A stretch of 64,000 nucleotides of DNA from Paracentrotus lividus (taxonomy: Eukaryota > Echinodermata > Echinoidea > Camarodonta > Echinidae), in the NCBI GenBank assembly GCA_940671915.1, contig CALNVZ010003426.1:36193024-36257023 (forward strand), in the 5' to 3' direction. Position numbers and translations under genes: made by a program. The notes below the pieces were generated by a model. The model searched no databases and was not told where the DNA came from. It saw only the letters and a program-made list of their open reading frames with translations. How positions within the stretch are numbered: the first letter of the stretch is position 1; every line of letters starts with the position of its first letter. Positions 59,973 to 64,000 of the stretch are shown one piece after another.

Positions 59973-60882
59973 CAGTGTGTCCCACAAAAAATGCTAATGG
60001 CACTTTAGATGGGTATAATATTAAAATTACAATATTATATTGTTTATAACTTTACACCCGTAAACTACAATTTGTTTTCTACAACTGGATGAAATTTTAT
60101 GTGATATGGTCCAATAATCACAAAGATATGAGCATTTTTTTCATCACACGTCAGGAAACCTCTCCATCCAAGTTTGTATTGAGTAGTACCGGATGTATTG
60201 AATAAAACAAACCCAAGTTTGATCATTAATACTTTGATAAATATTTCACTGGTAATTATGAAATTTATATCACTGCAAAGTTCAACTCATTACCATTTTA
60301 ATGATACCTTTCTCAGCTCATCAATATCATGTATCACTGAACCCCATTGTTTTAAATATGTCTTGCAAAATTGTGAGTGGTTCACTTTCACGCTCATTGA
60401 TCATGTTGATGATCAAAGTTGGGTTTCCTTTCAGGCCCAATTGAATAACGCATCTCAAAGAGCATGAAAGTGAACACTCACAATTTTGCAAGAATTTTTC
60501 AGAACAATGGGGTTCAGTGATGCGTGATGTTGGTGAGCTGAGGGACAAAATATTAGAATGGTAATGAGTTGCACTTTACAGTGATATAAATTTCATAGTC
60601 ACTACTGAAATATTTTTCAAATTATTAATGATCAAACTTTGGTTTCTTTTATTCGATATACCCGGTACTAATTAATATGAAACTTGGATGGAGAGGTTTC
60701 CTGATGTGTGATGAAAAAATGCTCATATCTTTGTAATTATTGGACCATATCACATAAAATTTCATCCAGTTACAGAAGATGAATTGTATTTTACGGGTGT
60801 AGAGATATAAACAATATAATATTGTAGTTTTAATATTATACCCATCTAAAGGGCCATTAGCATTTTTTTGTGGGACACACTG
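59973..60882. mobile_element. CAGTGTGTCCCACAAAAA foldback element, copy 3
   Basis: The best preserved of the three copies: left cagtgtgtcccacaaaaaat, right tttttttgtgggacacactg, TA on both sides, arms inverted over about 430 bp. Confidence 0.75.
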
Positions 60883-63800
60883 TATATGGAGACATCTGTC
60901 AACCATAACCACAAAACATACATAAATCTATAAAGTACTGAATTACAAAGATGAAAGAGTACAAACATTTCAGCAGGTCCGTTTAACATATATTGAAAAG
61001 TCAGGAAATAAAAGCCTCCAATATATACTAGTATAACACTCTTAAGTACAAGTAGGCCTACTAATAAAAGAGATTCATTATTCATCATTCCGTTATTCCT
61101 TTCAATCTCCACCACCCTTTTCCATATACACTGTAACTCCAAAACAAAGAATCACACTACAAAATGTATTTAACAATCAATTGGTACATGATTTTCAGAT
61201 CGTAAAAATGTCATACTGAATAAATTAAAGACTTTTTTTTTCTCCAAAAGGGACTAAACTTTTGATGAAAATTGAGTTATTGATGGCTTTGGTACATACT
61301 TTTCTTTGAACATAAGTTGTTTTGATTGCAGCGAATACAAAAAAAAAAATCTTTTATTTCACTTTAAGATGCCTATACAATATCTGGTAAACGAATGACA
61401 TTTTCTGTGAAGTTATATAAGTGGATTTAGTCCATTTTGGAATTAAACCCTTAAAAATGAAAATCTGCCCATTCTTGTTACAAGACCTTAATATAACTGC
61501 ACCTAAGGAAATTCACTCTGGCAGGGCTCTTACATCACTGGTAAACAACGAGCAAATATACATGTACACTGTATATATTTTAATTTTTTCTATTTCAAAA
61601 CTTCTGAAATGATTACTTTAAACTTCTCATCATGGCTGTAGAGTAGTACTGTATTGTATTTTTGATAAGATTTTATTTGTCATGCATGCACTGCTCTAAA
61701 ACTTTGTTTAAAGTATGTAATGTTTTTGATTTTTTCTTCAAGGTATTATGTTCGTATGTAGGGCCTATAGTGCATAAATATTTTTAATGCCATTTTGCAC
61801 AATAAAGAATTTTAAAATAAGTGATGAAGACATTTTTAAAGCTGGGCTACAGTTTTTATAGCAAAGAGAGAACTGACATAAAACTGATCAACTTTAGTCT
61901 CGCATTGTCTGGATCGCATTGAAAGATAGTTGTGTGTGAAGTCATGTGCTATTCCTTTCATGATGTTGGGCGAAATTTTATGTAAATGTCTGAAACAAAC
62001 TGCAATTTTAACTCTGAACTTCACTATGATTTTTATGTGAATGATCGTTTCACCAACAAAACTGAATTGCCATTGGTTTTGCAAGTGAATACACCATTTG
62101 TATTAATTGTTGTAAACTACACACATTGAAATAGGTTTTTTTTAATGTAATATCGTTTTTACCACAACTGTTTTTCAGAATGAAGTCTTTCATATTTCCT
62201 GGCAGTGGATTCAAATAATAAACTATGCTTTTTAAGATCTCTGAAAACAACAACCCAGCTTTAAGATGGTCAACTATGAACCAAGTGCTGTTTTTGCTTA
62301 TTAGAAATTTTTCTTCACACACAATACAGTTAAACAGATTGGCCCGAATTCAGGTGGTTTAAAAAAACGTGGACTGAAACCATGGATTATTTAAATTGGT
62401 GTAATAGTATGCTTAATTCAAGCTTTTACCATGGTTGAGTCCACTGTTTATTTAAGTTAATCAAAATAAACAGTGGTTTCAACAGTGGACTTGTTAATTA
62501 AAACCTGTGGGCTGACTATGCTTAACCCTCAAATGACTGGGGGGTAGCCACCATGGCCCCCCCTCGACATTTTCCGCTACCACTCCGCCCCTCACGCCGC
62601 TTGCTGACATTTTACTTTCAAGTCTCGCGCATCTTTTAAAACCATTTTTGTGAAAATCGGTCTTACCGTTACGACGCTGCACGATCTTCAAAAATATCCG
62701 TCAGACCGAAAACAGCTCGAAAACGTGATTTTGTGTACAAAGTCAATGCAAATTGAGTTTTCTCACCTAATTCATAAAGATATGATTATTTTCACTTTCA
62801 TTGACTGAAATCAATTTATTTTAGCATAATTATGCTTCAAAATGGTTCTTTAATAATTTTTGAGAAAAAAACAAAGAAAAACAAAAGGCCGAAAAAACAA
62901 AGAAATACATAAGAAATTCATAAAACAATAAAATACATAAGAAAATAATTTCGATACCAGAATTTTTTTCTATTGCAATTGTTAGGAATGCTATAAGTCT
63001 AATAATACACAAAATTAGCATTCCAGGAGCTTTATTTTTTCAATTAGAGCAAAAAGTATGATTTTGTGCATAAATTAGCATAATTAATTCATATACAATT
63101 TTTTAATATTATATTGAAAAAAATTAACAGTGCAGTCTTGTAGATTACATGGCTCACTACCATCGTGCAGCCTTGACAGCTACCAAAACACCCCAGTCTT
63201 ATTAGGGTTAAACCATAGCAACAGGCATGAGTGCCGCACCCTGTGATAAATGCACATATCCGTATTGAACCTTTCTCAGTGTCTTTGATGAATAAAACGT
63301 AATTGTTACATAAAATCTGCATAATGCATGCTTTCAGACCAGGGTTTTAAAAACCATCTACCGGTATGTGAATTCAGGCCATTGTTTTTCAAATACTGAC
63401 ATATTCTAGCACCAGCAGTAAAGAGTACATGGGTTATCACAAAATTGCACCTGATATATACAATGGTGTCAAGTAGAAGTCAATTATGGCAGGCAATGCA
63501 TTTAAATCACAAATTTAAATATGGCAGTGATTGAGTTTGGCATCATGACTTTGTTTTCTGGTTGAAGCATTGCTTTCTAAATAAAAATAAAGGCACTTTT
63601 AGGAGAATTTGTTATCATGACTACTTTTCTGAGTTTGTAACACTTCATTCTGTGAATGTCGTAATTAGAAGCTTCTTTACCTTCCCTGTTATACATCTAT
63701 TGTACCTCAGACGTTTCTCTCAAAGGTAACTTTCAAAAAAAAATATCCTGCTTTCCCACTTTAGTCTGGATTTGTCCCGCCCTAGCTGTATTCTCCCCCC

Positions 63801-64000
63801 CCCCTTTCTCCCACACAAGCACCTCTTAAACTGTTGGAGACGAGCTGATTTGGCTACAACACACATTTCCCATAGACCTCAGCCCGAATATATTCAGGCT
63901 CAGTCCCCAACAGGTTAAACGAAATTGAATTTGAATTACTGTATTTTACCTCATTTACTCTAGTCACGATGTTCAAAGGTACATCGTAGCACCAAAGAGC

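Larger units (their letters stand above)
58436..64000. repeat. Large duplication, copy B (continues beyond right edge)
   Basis: Collinear with 47435-52952. It starts at the same internal base of the CGTTC element (cgggcttaatctatg) and runs to the window edge. Unit spacing of about 11.0 kb would fit a tandem duplication if real. Confidence 0.85.

Overview
This is eukaryotic, AT-rich and extremely repeat-dense DNA. There are no operons, Shine-Dalgarno sites or closely packed genes. Non-LTR retrotransposon 3' ends, foldback and MITE elements with TA, TAA or TTAA target duplications, long microsatellites, poly-G runs and a secreted mucin-like exon point to a marine invertebrate. An echinoderm, probably a sea urchin, is my best guess; this is inference from the style of the repeats, not a database match. 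Runs of N at 22186-22207 and 43488-43512 show a draft assembly.

Layout. 1-2343 (minus strand) is the 5' part of a large exon coding Ser/Thr-rich mucin repeats (402-bp units alternating in two types); it runs off the left edge. A well-formed upstream exon of the same gene is proposed at 7693-7766, and the 5.3-kb intron between them is filled with foldback transposons. 7.8-10.1 kb shows no gene. 10.1-16.7 kb lies between two inverted arms of about 230 bp and holds LINE 3' fragments, smaller inverted repeats and two inverted arrays of a 16-bp minisatellite. 17.5-19.4 kb is a TTAA-flanked (piggyBac-type) element with nested insertions and tRNA-like sequences. 19.8-21.4 kb is an element carrying nine copies of one 15-bp motif. 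21.5-22.1 kb is a MITE built from a 10-bp palindrome repeated at about 11-bp spacing. 22.2-26.5 kb is a nest of at least three inverted-repeat elements. 30.15-32.3 kb is a LINE 3' end split by a complete 1.64-kb Harbinger-type element whose whole body carries a CGTTC-like motif once per roughly 10.4 bp. 38.9-41.5 kb holds two TA-flanked foldback elements. 41.5-46.8 kb is decayed GGCGCC-type satellite with strongly conserved CGCGCTTCGCG cores.

46.8-64 kb contains more copies of the CGTTC element and a 5.5-kb duplication (47435-52952 and 58436-64000). The left copy carries many single-base indels, which suggests error-prone gap filling as much as real duplication. Between the two copies (about 55.7-58.4 kb) is a frameshifted copy of a large multicopy invertebrate gene family of unknown function.

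Only the mucin-like gene is a credible intact (partial) host gene. The most unusual signal is a set of unrelated short DNA transposons whose interiors are arrays of short motifs spaced at about one DNA helical turn.
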